NCBI GenBank assembly: GCA_025964055.1
Contig: JAOPZP010000328.1
Location: forward strand, 1 to 21,433
DNA: 21,433 nt
Source of the DNA: Conexibacter sp.
Lineage (GTDB): Bacteria; Actinomycetota; Thermoleophilia; Solirubrobacterales; Solirubrobacteraceae
Direction of reading: 5' to 3'
Shown: in pieces, positions 6,891 through 14,722 of the stretch
How the letters are laid out: every line of letters starts with the position of its first letter
Position numbering within the stretch: position 1 is the first letter of the stretch
Position numbers and translations under genes: made by a program
Notes under the pieces: model-generated
The model's input: only the letters and a program-made list of their open reading frames with translations
What the model was told of the DNA's origin: nothing
The model's database searches: none

Positions 6891-8024
6891 GTGCCGACCA
6901 TCGGGGACGGCGACACCCTGGACGTGGGGACCGAAGAGCATCGGGCCCACCAGCTGGCGCTCCTCGTCGAGAGCGTCCACGACTACGCGATCTTCCTGGT
7001 CGACCCGGAGGGCACCATCGTCACCTGGAACCCGGGCGCCGAGCACCTCAAGGGCTACACCGCCGACGAGGCCATCGGCTCGCACTTCTCGATGTTCTAC
7101 ACCGACGAGGATCGGGCGATCGGTCATCCGGCCGCCGAGCTCGAGGTCGCCGCGCGCACCGGCCGCTACGAGGAGGAGGGCTGGCGCATCCGCAAGGACG
7201 GCTCGCGCTTCTGGGCCAACATCGTGCTCACCGCCGTCCGCGATCCGGCCGGCGGGCTGCGCGGCTTCGCCAAGGTCACGCGCGACCTCACGGCCCGCCG
7301 CGCTGCCGAGGCCGCGCTGCGCCAGGCCAACGAGCGCCTGGCCCGCACCAACCGCGAGCTCGACCGCTTCGCCGCCGTCGCCGCGCACGACCTGCAGGAG
7401 CCGCTGCGCACGGTCGCCGGCTTCGCGCAGCTGCTCCAGGAGCGTCACGCCGTCCAGCTCGACGAGCGTGGCCAGACCTACCTCGGCTACGTGTCGGCGG
7501 CGGTCGAGCGCATGCAGCGCCTCGTCGACGACCTGCTCGGCTACGCCAAGGCGGCCGGGGAGGCGCCGGCGGCGGGCACGGTCGACCTCGTCGGCTGCGC
7601 CGCGGTCGTCGTCGCCGAGCTGCAGGCGGCGATCGGCGAGCGCGGGGCGAAGGTCGTCGTCGAGGTCCACGACGGCGCGGCCGTGCGCGCCCATCCGCGC
7701 GACGTCGAGTCGGTCCTGCGCAACCTGGTGTCCAACGCGGTGAAGTTCGCCGACGCCCAGGACCCGCGGGTTGTCGTGCGCAGCACGCCGGTGCAGGAGG
7801 ACATCCGGATCGACATCATCGACAACGGCATCGGCGTCGACCCGGCCGAGCGACCCCGCCTGTTCCGCCCGTTCCAGCGCCTGCACAGCGCCTCGGACTA
7901 CCCCGGCACGGGCCTCGGGCTGGCGATCGCCCAGCGCGTGGTCGAGCGCAGCGGCGGCTCGATCGGCGTCGACTCGGTCGCCGGCGAGGGCAGCCGGTTC
8001 TGGTTCACCTTGCCCGCTGCCTGA
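6891..8024 (+). CDS. Soluble PAS-domain sensor histidine kinase
   Basis: The 377-residue kinase has no membrane helix. A PAS domain covers about 22-135 (VHDYAIFLVDPEGTIVTWN, EHLKGYTADEAIG, and the terminal RDLTARR), joined by a coiled-coil stretch (136-160) to a HisKA domain with H166 in AAHDLQEPLRTV, the variant found in phytochrome-like kinases. The ATP domain has NLVSNAVKF (N282), DNGIGVD (311-317) and GTGLGLA (339-345). The PAS strand GWRIRKDGSRFWANIV is of the type common in light, oxygen or redox sensors, but no LOV cysteine motif (GRNCRFLQ) is visible, so a flavin photosensor is not supported. A GGCGGAG ribosome site lies just before GTG 6891. It forms an operon with the receiver-only gene. 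Its end overlaps the RTX gene end by 20 bases. Confidence 0.9.
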   Translation: MPTIGDGDTLDVGTEEHRAHQLALLVESVHDYAIFLVDPEGTIVTWNPGAEHLKGYTADEAIGSHFSMFYTDEDRAIGHPAAELEVAARTGRYEEEGWRIRKDGSRFWANIVLTAVRDPAGGLRGFAKVTRDLTARRAAEAALRQANERLARTNRELDRFAAVAAHDLQEPLRTVAGFAQLLQERHAVQLDERGQTYLGYVSAAVERMQRLVDDLLGYAKAAGEAPAAGTVDLVGCAAVVVAELQAAIGERGAKVVVEVHDGAAVRAHPRDVESVLRNLVSNAVKFADAQDPRVVVRSTPVQEDIRIDIIDNGIGVDPAERPRLFRPFQRLHSASDYPGTGLGLAIAQRVVERSGGSIGVDSVAGEGSRFWFTLPAA

Positions 8025-9504
8025 GCGTGATCGTGCCGGTCACGCCGTTGCCGCTGACCTTCAGCGTGATGGTCTTCGCGCGGCGCAGGCTCTTGCGCGC
8101 CTTGGCGGTGAAGCGCAGCTTCACGGTCGCCGTGCCCGCCTTCGTGGCCTTGCCCGAGCCGCGGGCGACCACTTTGCCCGACCGCGTGGCGGCGAGCTTG
8201 AGCGTGCCGGCCTTGACGCCGCTGACCTTGACCGTGATGCCCTTCTTCAGCGCGGCGGCGAGCGTCACCTTGCCGGCGAGCGTGACGCGCGCGGCGCTGC
8301 CGCCCTTGGGGGTGACGACCGGGGCCGGCTTGACCGGCGGCACGACCGGCGGAGGCGTCGCGGCGCCGCGGTTGATCGTCTCGCAGCCCGGGGCCACGAC
8401 GTCGGCCGCGTCGGCGTAGACGACGTCCTCGCCGATGCCGCAGCTGATCGAGTCGACCTCGCCGTCCTGGGCGTAGATGGTGTCGTTGCCGTAGGGCAGG
8501 TGGCACCAGATGGGGCCGCAGTCGCCGCCGGCGAGGTCGCCCGAGATGGTGTCCTTGCCCGGGCCGCCGGTGATGACGTCGTCGCCGTAGCCGCCGTCGA
8601 GCTTGTCGTTGCCCGGGCCGCCGTCGAGCTTGTCGGCGCCGCCGGCGCCGCGCAGCTCGTCGTCGCCACCGTTGCCGATGAGCACGCCGTTGTCGACGAC
8701 CTGGCCCATCTTGATGTACTCGGGGTTGTCGGAGCCGACGAACGTGCCGGCGTCGGAGACGATGAGCCGCTCGATGTTCTGGATGTCGTCGTTCTCGCCG
8801 GAGCGGCCGTCGTCGGCGCCGCCGCCGAGCGTGAAGCTCAGCGGGTTCGGGGCGCCGGACACCGCGAAGCGGGAGGAGTAGTCGCCGTCGATCGTGTCGA
8901 CGCCGGGGCCGCCGTCGACGGTGTCGGTGCCCGGCTCCTCGTGGCCGTCGGGCGAGAGGTTGTCGTTGCCCGGCCCGCCTTGGAGGTGGTCGGCGCCCGA
9001 GTAGCCGATGAGCTCGTCGTCGCCGTCGCCGCCGTCGAGGGTGTCGTTGCCCTTGCGGCCGTCGAGCTTGTCGTTGCCCGGCCCGCCGGAGAGCGTGTCG
9101 TTGCCGAGGTCGCCGGTGATCCAGTCGCTGCCGGGGCCGCCGTCGACGGTGAGCGTGACGTTGGCGTGCACGGAGCTCGTGACGTCGTCGTCGCCGTCGC
9201 CGGCGTTGACGACCACGCCCGTGACGTTCGGGCAGGTCACGACCTCGGGCTCGACCGGGTCGTCGCCGGCGCACTCGGCCGGGAAGGAGCTGATCAGGAC
9301 GCCGCTGCCGCCCTGGTAGAAGACGACGTCGGCGCTGTCGTCACGGCCTTGGACGCTGAGGTGGTTCTTCTCGCCGGGCAGGCCGGTGTAGACGTAGTGG
9401 CCCGGGGCGTCGCTGACGATCGTCGACGCGTGGGCGGCGCCCGGTGCGGCGACGGCGAGGGCCGCGGCGGCACAGGCGGGGAGCAGGAGATGGGGGGAGC
9501 GCAT
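8005..9504 (-). CDS. Exported RTX-type calcium-binding repeat protein
   Basis: The 499-residue protein begins with a Sec signal peptide (basic start, hydrophobic 5-24, cleavage near AHA-S at 26/27). Then follow an N-terminal beta region with a possible disulphide (C78, C91), an RTX block at 121-208 with units like GGPGNDKLDGRKGNDTLDG, a non-repeat insert (209-275), a second RTX block at 277-323, a four-cysteine segment (C329, C334, C355, C374), a proline linker (383-400), and a basic valine-rich beta domain (405-499). The nonapeptide GGxGxDxLx binds calcium into a beta roll. Export is by the N-terminal signal, not a type I system. No catalytic domain is seen; a cell-surface or matrix structural role is plausible. 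AAGGTGG lies 6 bases upstream of ATG 9504. Confidence 0.85.
   Translation of the reverse strand: MRSPHLLLPACAAAALAVAAPGAAHASTIVSDAPGHYVYTGLPGEKNHLSVQGRDDSADVVFYQGGSGVLISSFPAECAGDDPVEPEVVTCPNVTGVVVNAGDGDDDVTSSVHANVTLTVDGGPGSDWITGDLGNDTLSGGPGNDKLDGRKGNDTLDGGDGDDELIGYSGADHLQGGPGNDNLSPDGHEEPGTDTVDGGPGVDTIDGDYSSRFAVSGAPNPLSFTLGGGADDGRSGENDDIQNIERLIVSDAGTFVGSDNPEYIKMGQVVDNGVLIGNGGDDELRGAGGADKLDGGPGNDKLDGGYGDDVITGGPGKDTISGDLAGGDCGPIWCHLPYGNDTIYAQDGEVDSISCGIGEDVVYADAADVVAPGCETINRGAATPPPVVPPVKPAPVVTPKGGSAARVTLAGKVTLAAALKKGITVKVSGVKAGTLKLAATRSGKVVARGSGKATKAGTATVKLRFTAKARKSLRRAKTITLKVSGNGVTGTITLRQRAR
8536..8676 (-). repeat. RTX repeat block 2 within the exported protein
   Basis: This DNA encodes residues 277-323, with about five GGxGxDxLx-type units. 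At DNA level, short phrases such as TCGAGCTTGTCGTTGCCCGG recur in both blocks (about 8599 and 9062), so slippage or recombination between units is possible. Confidence 0.7.
8881..9144 (-). repeat. RTX repeat block 1 within the exported protein
   Basis: This DNA encodes residues 121-208, with about eight glycine-aspartate nonapeptide units, some degenerate (DGHEEPGTD replaces a clean unit). It is separated from the second block by about 200 bases of non-repeat coding sequence. Confidence 0.7.
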
Positions 9505-9574
9505 GGCGCCACCTTCGCGCCGGCCTTCGGCCCACGCATCAGGGACCCGCCTGGGGACCCCCCGCAGCGCGTCT

Positions 9575-9605
9575 CCGCACCGTCAAGGGTGCGGTTGCCC
9601 GCACC
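9575..9605 (-). promoter_or_regulatory. Three-arm competing hairpin between the MBL and RTX genes
   Basis: On the plus strand the order is CCGCACC (9575-9581), GGTGCGG (9588-9594), CCGCACC (9599-9605). The middle arm can pair perfectly (7 bases) with either neighbour. In the minus-strand RNA, the first hairpin has a GCAA tetraloop, the second a six-base loop. The element lies 10 bases after the MBL stop codon and 71 bases before the RTX start, so it can be a terminator of the former or a switch in the leader of the latter. There is no U-run. Confidence 0.45.
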
Positions 9606-9614
9606 TCCGACCGC

Positions 9615-10361
9615 TCAGGCGGCGCCGGCCGCGCGCGCCTGCACGACGGCGGCCTCGACGCCCTCGGTCCACGGCTCGCCGTGGCCGGTGAGGACCACGC
9701 GGGCGCCGGTCGCCACGAGCGCGTCGAGGGTCCGCGTGTTGCGCTCCACGTCGGCGGTGGCCGCACGCGCGACCAGGCGCGGGCCGCGGCGCGCGGTGTA
9801 CGGGTCGAGGGTGACGACGGCGTCGCCGGCGATGACCGCGTCGCGGTCGGGGAAGTGCAGCGAGCAGTGGCCGATGGTGTGGCCGGGCGTCCGCACCACG
9901 CGCGGCGCGCCCGGCACGGGGAGCGCCCCGCCGTCGTCGCCGAAGCGCACGATCTCCTGGATCGGCGGGGGCCAGAACGCGCGGTGGCGCACGAAGGTCG
10001 CCACGATCGGCAGGGCCGGCACCTGGGTGGCGAAGTAGACCGAGCGCGGGCGCTCGTGGTCGTAGCGCCACGGGTGCCTGGTCAGCGGCGCGTCGTCCTC
10101 GTGGACGTAGACGGGGATGCCGAGCTCGCGGCGGGCGCGCTCGGCGAAGCCGACGTGGTCGAAGTGCGCATGGGTGAGCACGAGCGCCCGCAGCTCGTCG
10201 GGGCGGCGACCGAGCCGGCGCAGCGCGTCCTGCAGGGACGCCCACGACGAGGGGACGCCGGCGTCGACGATCGTCAGCCCGTCGTCGCCCTCCACCAGAT
10301 ACCAGTTGGTGTAGGCGTCCTCGATGCGGTGGATGCCCGGCGCGACGGCGGTGTGCAGCAT
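9615..10361 (-). CDS. Metallo-beta-lactamase-fold hydrolase
   Basis: The 248-residue protein carries the complete metal set of the fold: THAHFDH (H64, H66, D68, H69), H161 in TPGHTIGHC, D180 in IAGDAVV, and H227 in LTGHGEP. It is a soluble, probably two-zinc hydrolase of the glyoxalase II-like broad group; no signal peptide is present. The substrate cannot be assigned. The segment between the metal motifs (91-150: HPWRYDHERPRSVYF, PALPIVATFV) is hydrophobic and may form the substrate pocket. ATG 10361 is preferred because family members begin with this HTAVAPGIHRIED-like strand and a GGGGAG site lies 10 bases upstream; the frame is open to 10451 without a better site. It is divergent from the SnoaL-like gene. 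Confidence 0.85.
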   Translation of the reverse strand: MLHTAVAPGIHRIEDAYTNWYLVEGDDGLTIVDAGVPSSWASLQDALRRLGRRPDELRALVLTHAHFDHVGFAERARRELGIPVYVHEDDAPLTRHPWRYDHERPRSVYFATQVPALPIVATFVRHRAFWPPPIQEIVRFGDDGGALPVPGAPRVVRTPGHTIGHCSLHFPDRDAVIAGDAVVTLDPYTARRGPRLVARAATADVERNTRTLDALVATGARVVLTGHGEPWTEGVEAAVVQARAAGAA

Positions 10362-10493
10362 GGTGCTGTCGCTCCCCGCCGCGTGCGGCGGCGAATCATG
10401 GATCGCGCCGATCGCGGCCGCGCCAGACGCCTGAGCGTGGCCGCGATTCACACGAAACTCTCACCTTGGGCCCTGTGATCGCCTGCCTGTCCG

Positions 10494-10513
10494 TGCATGA
10501 ATACGCGCATGCA
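10494..10513 (+). promoter_or_regulatory. Inverted repeat over two start codons of the SnoaL-like gene
   Basis: TGCATG (10494-10499) and CATGCA (10508-10513) are perfect arms 8 bases apart. Each arm contains one of the two possible ATG starts (10497 and 10509). It may be an operator or an RNA hairpin at the translation start; the arms are short, so chance is not excluded. Confidence 0.3.
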
Positions 10514-10928
10514 GCAGTCCCACGAAGTCCGCGCGGCCGTGCAGGGTCTCGTCGCGGCGCTCCACGCCCACGATCGCGAGGCGTACCTGGCGGCCCTGGC
10601 GCCCGACGTCACGTTCATCCTGCCGCGCGAGGCGACGCCGCTGCGCTCGCGCGACCAGCTGCGTGCGGTGTGGAAGCGCTGGGAGGCACGGGGCGGGCGC
10701 CTCGACGCCTGCCACGCCTGGGACCTCGACGTCCGGCGGATCGGCGGTGCGCTGGCGACCGCGACGCAGGTCGTCAGCCTCCACCTCGCCGGCCGGCCCG
10801 GCCCGGTGCACCACCGCGAGACGCTCGTCCTGGAGCGCGGGCAGGAGGGCGCGTGGCTGGTGGTCCACGGCCATCGCTCGCCGCATCCCTCCGAGTGGGC
10901 AGGAGCCGCCCTGCCCGCGGCCGCCTGA
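10497..10928 (+). CDS. SnoaL-like / NTF2-fold protein
   Basis: The 143-residue protein looks like a single cone-shaped NTF2-like domain: first helices VRAAVQGLVAALHAHDREAYLAALAPDVTFI, then DQLRAVWKRWEA, and the beta sheet ATQVVSLHLAG, VHHRETLVLERGQEGAWLVVHGHRS. This is the pattern of SnoaL/ketosteroid isomerase-like and DUF4440-type proteins, some of which are enzymes and many of which only bind small molecules. Active-site assignment is not possible. ATG 10497 or ATG 10509 could be the start; no ribosome site distinguishes them. It has no signal peptide. Divergent from the MBL hydrolase (135 bases) and 116 bases before the beta-glucosidase, with which it may or may not be co-transcribed. Confidence 0.75.
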   Translation: MNTRMQQSHEVRAAVQGLVAALHAHDREAYLAALAPDVTFILPREATPLRSRDQLRAVWKRWEARGGRLDACHAWDLDVRRIGGALATATQVVSLHLAGRPGPVHHRETLVLERGQEGAWLVVHGHRSPHPSEWAGAALPAAA

Positions 10929-11044
10929 GCGCGACCGCGGGCCGGCCAGGGACGGTCCAGGTTTGCCGGCGCGCGCAGCGGGGGAACCGGGGCGCGGGCC
11001 GCGGCCCTGGTTGACCGCGGCGAGGTCCGAACGCAGGAGACACC

Positions 11045-13354
11045 GTGGAACGTCGGGGACGCAGGCTCGCGATCGCGGCAGCGATCATCGGATGCAGCAC
11101 GCTGGGCGCCGGGGTGGTGGTCGCGGGGACGGGGCCCGGTGACGACGAGGCGCTGCAGCCGACCCGAGGACCCGCGAGCCGCGGGGTCGAGCGCAGGATC
11201 GATCAGCTCGTCGCGCGCATGACCGTCCCCGAGAAGCTCCAGCAGCTCCAGTTGCTGGCCGACAACCAGGTCACCGAGGACGACGCACGCAACGGCGTCG
11301 GCGGCGTCTTCAGCCTCACCGACCCGGCCAAGATCGACGCGCTGCAGCACGTCGCCGTCGACCAGTCGCGGCTGCACATCCCGATCCTGTTCGCCTACGA
11401 CACGATCCACGGGTACCGCACGACGTTCCCGATCCCGCTGGCCGAGGCGTCCAGCTTCGATCCCGACGTCGTCACCGCCGACGACACGATCGCCGCGCGC
11501 GAGACCGCGGCCGTCGGCATCAAGCAGATCTACAGCCCGATGGTCGACATCTCCCACGAGCCGCGCTGGGGGCGCATCTCGGAGGGCTCGGGCGAGGACC
11601 CGTACCTCGGCTCGGTCATCGCGGCCGCCCGCGTGCGCGCCGCGCAGGGCAACGACTACAGCGCGGCCGACAAGGTCGTCACCAGCCCCAAGCACCTCGC
11701 CGCCTACGGCGCCGCGGAGGGCGGGCGGGACTACAACACGACCGACCTCTCCGAGCAGCGGCTGCGCAACCTGTTCCTGCCGCCGTTCAAGGCCGCGATC
11801 GACGCGGGCGCCGACACCGTCATGTGCTCGTTCAACGCCCTCAACGGGCAGCCGGGCTGCGCCAACCAGCACATCGAGTCAGACATCCTCAAGCGCGAGT
11901 GGGGCTTCGACGGGTTCGTCGAGAGCGACTACACCGCGGTCGCCGAGCTGCGCGCGTGCCCGCCGAAGAACCCCGACCAGGGTCCCTGCGGCCACGGCGT
12001 CGCTGCCGACGGGCCGTCGGCCGGCGCGCTGGCGCTGAACGCGGGCACCGACTCCGAGATGGTCAGCACGAACCTGCGCGACAACGGCCGGCAGCTGCTG
12101 GCCTCCGGGCAGATCTCGAGCCGCCGCCTCGACGACGCGGTGCGCCGGATCCTCCGCGTGAAGTTCCGCGCCGGGCTGTTCGACCATCCCTACGTCGACC
12201 AGGCGGCGATCGCGGGCAAGACGATGCAGCCCGACGACGTCGCCGCGGCGCGCAAGGCGGCCGGCCGCTCGATGGTGCTGCTCAAGAACGACGCGAGCAC
12301 CCTGCCGCTTGATCCCGCCAAGTCGGTCGCGGTCATCGGCCCGCTGGGCAACGACCAGCACGACATGCTCGGCCCGTGGTGGGGCCAGGGCAGGGACGAG
12401 GACGCCGTCAGCCTCTACGCCGGGATCAAGGCGCAGAACCCGAACACGACGTTCACCGAGGGGTGCAAGATGATCGACAACGATCTCTACGACCCGGCCA
12501 ACGAGTGCGGCGACGACTCCGGGTTCGCCGATGCCGTGGCCGCAGCCAAGGCCGCCGACCAGGTCGTGCTCGCCCTGGGCGAGACGCGCGGGCAGAGCGG
12601 CGAGGCCGAGTCGCGCAGCGTCATCGACCTGCCGGGCAGGCAGCAGGACCTGATCGACGCGATCAAGGCCACGGGCAAGCCGTTCACGGTCGTGCTGTTC
12701 AACGGCCGGCCGCTCACGCTGGGCAAGGTCGTCGACGCCTCGCCGGCGATCCTCGAGGCGTGGTTCGGCGGCATCGAGGCCGGCAACGCGGCCGCCGACG
12801 TGCTGTTTGGCAAGGTCAACCCCGGCGGCAAGCTGCCGGTGAGCTTCCCGCAGAGCGTGGGGCAGGTGCCCATCTACTACAACCACGAGCCGACGGGGCG
12901 GCCGTGTGACCCGACCAGCAAGTACAACTCGCGCTACCGCGACCTGAAGACCTGCGCGCCGCTGTTCGGGTTCGGCTTCGGGTTGAGCTACACGACGTTC
13001 GACATCACCAACCTGGCGTTGAACACCAAGTCGATGTCTCCACGCGGATCGGTCCTGGCGTCGGTCGACGTCAAGAACACCGGCGCGCGGGCGGGTGACG
13101 AGGTCGTCCAGCTCTACCTGCACGATCCCGTGGCGAGCCTGTCGCAGCCGGTCCGGCGCCTGCGCGGGTTCCAGCGCGTGACGCTGGGGCCGGGCGAGTC
13201 GAAGACCGTGACGTTCCGGGTGGACGCCTCCGACGTGGGGTTCTACGACAACTCGGGCCGGTTCGTGGTCGAGCCTGGGCAGATCGACCTGTACGCGGGC
13301 GACTCCTCCGACGCAACGCTGACCGACAGCTTCACGGTGACCGGGCGGGGGTGA
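11045..13354 (+). CDS. bglX: Exported GH3 beta-glucosidase
   Basis: The 769-residue protein is a full three-domain glycoside hydrolase of family 3. The TIM barrel (about 48-390) has RWGRISEGSGEDPYLGS, SPKHLAAYG and the nucleophile D295 in GFVESDYTAV. The second domain (about 405-640) has MVLLKNDASTLPL, and GQSGEAESR near 516-524, where a glutamate probably serves as acid/base. A fibronectin III-like domain ends the protein (about 670-769). It releases terminal beta-linked glucose from oligosaccharides outside the membrane. The N-terminus has a short export signal; IIGC at 14-17 fits a lipobox, but the hydrophobic stretch continues to 27, so lipoprotein or ordinary secretion are both possible. 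AGGAG lies 5 bases before GTG 11045. The bglX symbol is by family resemblance. Confidence 0.9.
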   Translation: MERRGRRLAIAAAIIGCSTLGAGVVVAGTGPGDDEALQPTRGPASRGVERRIDQLVARMTVPEKLQQLQLLADNQVTEDDARNGVGGVFSLTDPAKIDALQHVAVDQSRLHIPILFAYDTIHGYRTTFPIPLAEASSFDPDVVTADDTIAARETAAVGIKQIYSPMVDISHEPRWGRISEGSGEDPYLGSVIAAARVRAAQGNDYSAADKVVTSPKHLAAYGAAEGGRDYNTTDLSEQRLRNLFLPPFKAAIDAGADTVMCSFNALNGQPGCANQHIESDILKREWGFDGFVESDYTAVAELRACPPKNPDQGPCGHGVAADGPSAGALALNAGTDSEMVSTNLRDNGRQLLASGQISSRRLDDAVRRILRVKFRAGLFDHPYVDQAAIAGKTMQPDDVAAARKAAGRSMVLLKNDASTLPLDPAKSVAVIGPLGNDQHDMLGPWWGQGRDEDAVSLYAGIKAQNPNTTFTEGCKMIDNDLYDPANECGDDSGFADAVAAAKAADQVVLALGETRGQSGEAESRSVIDLPGRQQDLIDAIKATGKPFTVVLFNGRPLTLGKVVDASPAILEAWFGGIEAGNAAADVLFGKVNPGGKLPVSFPQSVGQVPIYYNHEPTGRPCDPTSKYNSRYRDLKTCAPLFGFGFGLSYTTFDITNLALNTKSMSPRGSVLASVDVKNTGARAGDEVVQLYLHDPVASLSQPVRRLRGFQRVTLGPGESKTVTFRVDASDVGFYDNSGRFVVEPGQIDLYAGDSSDATLTDSFTVTGRG

Positions 13355-13427
13355 GGTCAGCGCGGGAACCACCGCAGGGCAGTGCATCACCGGACCGTCG
13401 CGCGGAGGAGCAGACTCCGGAGAAGAG

Positions 13428-13453
13428 GTCGCCGCAGCCTCCGCCGCGGCGAC
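13428..13453 (+). promoter_or_regulatory. Hairpin in the leader of the formaldehyde dehydrogenase gene
   Basis: GTCGCCGC (13428-13435) and GCGGCGAC (13446-13453) form a perfect 8-base stem with a 10-base loop, 74 bases after the GH3 stop and 27 bases before ATG 13481. It may end GH3 transcription or shape the leader; no T-run follows. Confidence 0.35.
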
Positions 13454-13480
13454 TGGGTCGATGCGAACGAGAGGCTCACC

Positions 13481-14707
13481 ATGGCTGAGGACAGCAATCG
13501 CGGCGTCGTCTACCTCGGGCCGAGGACGGTTGAGGTGCAGGACATCCCCTTCCCCTCGTGGGAGCTGCAGGAGGGTCCGGGCGTGCCGCCCGAGAACGTC
13601 GGGCGCCCGCTGCACCACGGCGCGATCATCAAGATCGTCGCCACCAACATCTGCGGATCCGATCAGCACATGGTGCGCGGCCGGACGACGGCGCCGAAGG
13701 GCCTGATCCTCGGGCACGAGATCACCGGCGAGGTGATGGAGGCGGGGCGCGACGTCGAGCGGATCAAGGTCGGCGACCTCGTGTCGGTGCCGTTCAACAT
13801 CGCGTGCGGACGGTGTCGCAACTGCAAGGAGCGCAACACCGGCGTGTGCGAGACGACCAACCCCGGTCGCCCCGGCGCCGCTTACGGCTACGTGGACATG
13901 GGGGGCTGGCCCGGCGGCCAGGCCAACTACGTCATGACGCCGTACGCCGACTGGAACCTGCTGCGCTTCCCCGACAAGGACCAGGCGATGGAGAAGATCC
14001 GCGACCTGACCATGTTGTCCGACATCTTCCCGACGGGCTACCACGGCTGCGTGACGGCGGGCGTGACCACCGGCTCGACGGTCTACATCGCGGGCGCCGG
14101 GCCGGTCGGCCTGGGGGCGGCCTACAGCGCCCAGCTCCTGGGCGCGGCGGTCGTGATCGTCGCCGACGCGATCGGCGAGCGGCTGGACCAGGCGCGCTCG
14201 TTCGGGTGCGAGACGGTCGACATCACGAAGGGCGAGCCGGTCGACCAGGTGGAGCAGATCCTCGGCGTTCGGGAGGTCGACTGCGCGGTGGACTGCGTCG
14301 GGTTCGAGGCGCGCGGCCACGGCAAGGACGCGGCCGAGGCGCCGGCGACCGTGCTCAACTCGCTCATGCAGCTGACGCGCGCGGCCGGCCGCATCGGCAT
14401 CCCCGGCCTGTACGTCACCGAGGACCCGGGCGCCAAGGACGAGGCCGCCAAGCACGGCGCGCTGTCGCTGAGCTTCGGCACGGGGTGGGCCAAGTCGCTG
14501 AGCTTCACGACCGGCCAGTGCCCGGTGATGAAGTACCACCGCGGGTTGATGATGGACATCCTCAACGACAAGGCCCACATCGCCGACGCGGTCAACGCGA
14601 CGGTCATCACGCTCGACGAGGCGCCGAAGGGCTACGAGGACTTCGACCACGGCGCGGCGCGCAAGTACGTGCTGAACCCGAACGGGATGATCCCAGAGGC
14701 CGCCTGA
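13481..14707 (+). CDS. fdhA: Glutathione-independent formaldehyde dehydrogenase (zinc, NAD)
   Basis: The 408-residue protein matches the zinc-dependent, glutathione-independent formaldehyde dehydrogenase of Pseudomonas type. It oxidises formaldehyde to formate with tightly bound NAD in the cytoplasm. Catalytic zinc ligands are C58 (NICGSDQH), H79 (LGHEITGE) and D181 (LSDIFPTGYHG); the structural zinc is held by C109, C112, C115 and C123. The NAD fold shows GAGPVG (205-210) and the acidic D229. The early PGVPPENVGRP insertion and the segment HGCVTAG are typical of this branch rather than ordinary alcohol dehydrogenases. ATG 13481 is chosen for the GAGAGG site 7 bases upstream; the frame is open to 13382 with arginine-rich sequence unlike a domain. 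It is followed by a strong hairpin. Confidence 0.9.
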   Translation: MAEDSNRGVVYLGPRTVEVQDIPFPSWELQEGPGVPPENVGRPLHHGAIIKIVATNICGSDQHMVRGRTTAPKGLILGHEITGEVMEAGRDVERIKVGDLVSVPFNIACGRCRNCKERNTGVCETTNPGRPGAAYGYVDMGGWPGGQANYVMTPYADWNLLRFPDKDQAMEKIRDLTMLSDIFPTGYHGCVTAGVTTGSTVYIAGAGPVGLGAAYSAQLLGAAVVIVADAIGERLDQARSFGCETVDITKGEPVDQVEQILGVREVDCAVDCVGFEARGHGKDAAEAPATVLNSLMQLTRAAGRIGIPGLYVTEDPGAKDEAAKHGALSLSFGTGWAKSLSFTTGQCPVMKYHRGLMMDILNDKAHIADAVNATVITLDEAPKGYEDFDHGAARKYVLNPNGMIPEAA

Positions 14708-14722
14708 TCCCCACGCCCGCAG

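Noticed and set aside
8536..9144. Regular short repeats that could be mistaken for a CRISPR array or minisatellite
   Set aside because: Unit spacing follows the 9-residue RTX protein period, units are degenerate, and there are no unique spacers.
7771..10038. A 755-codon plus-strand frame antisense to the RTX and MBL genes
   Set aside because: The repetitive product mirrors the RTX repeats; motifs, signal peptide and ribosome sites all support the minus-strand genes.
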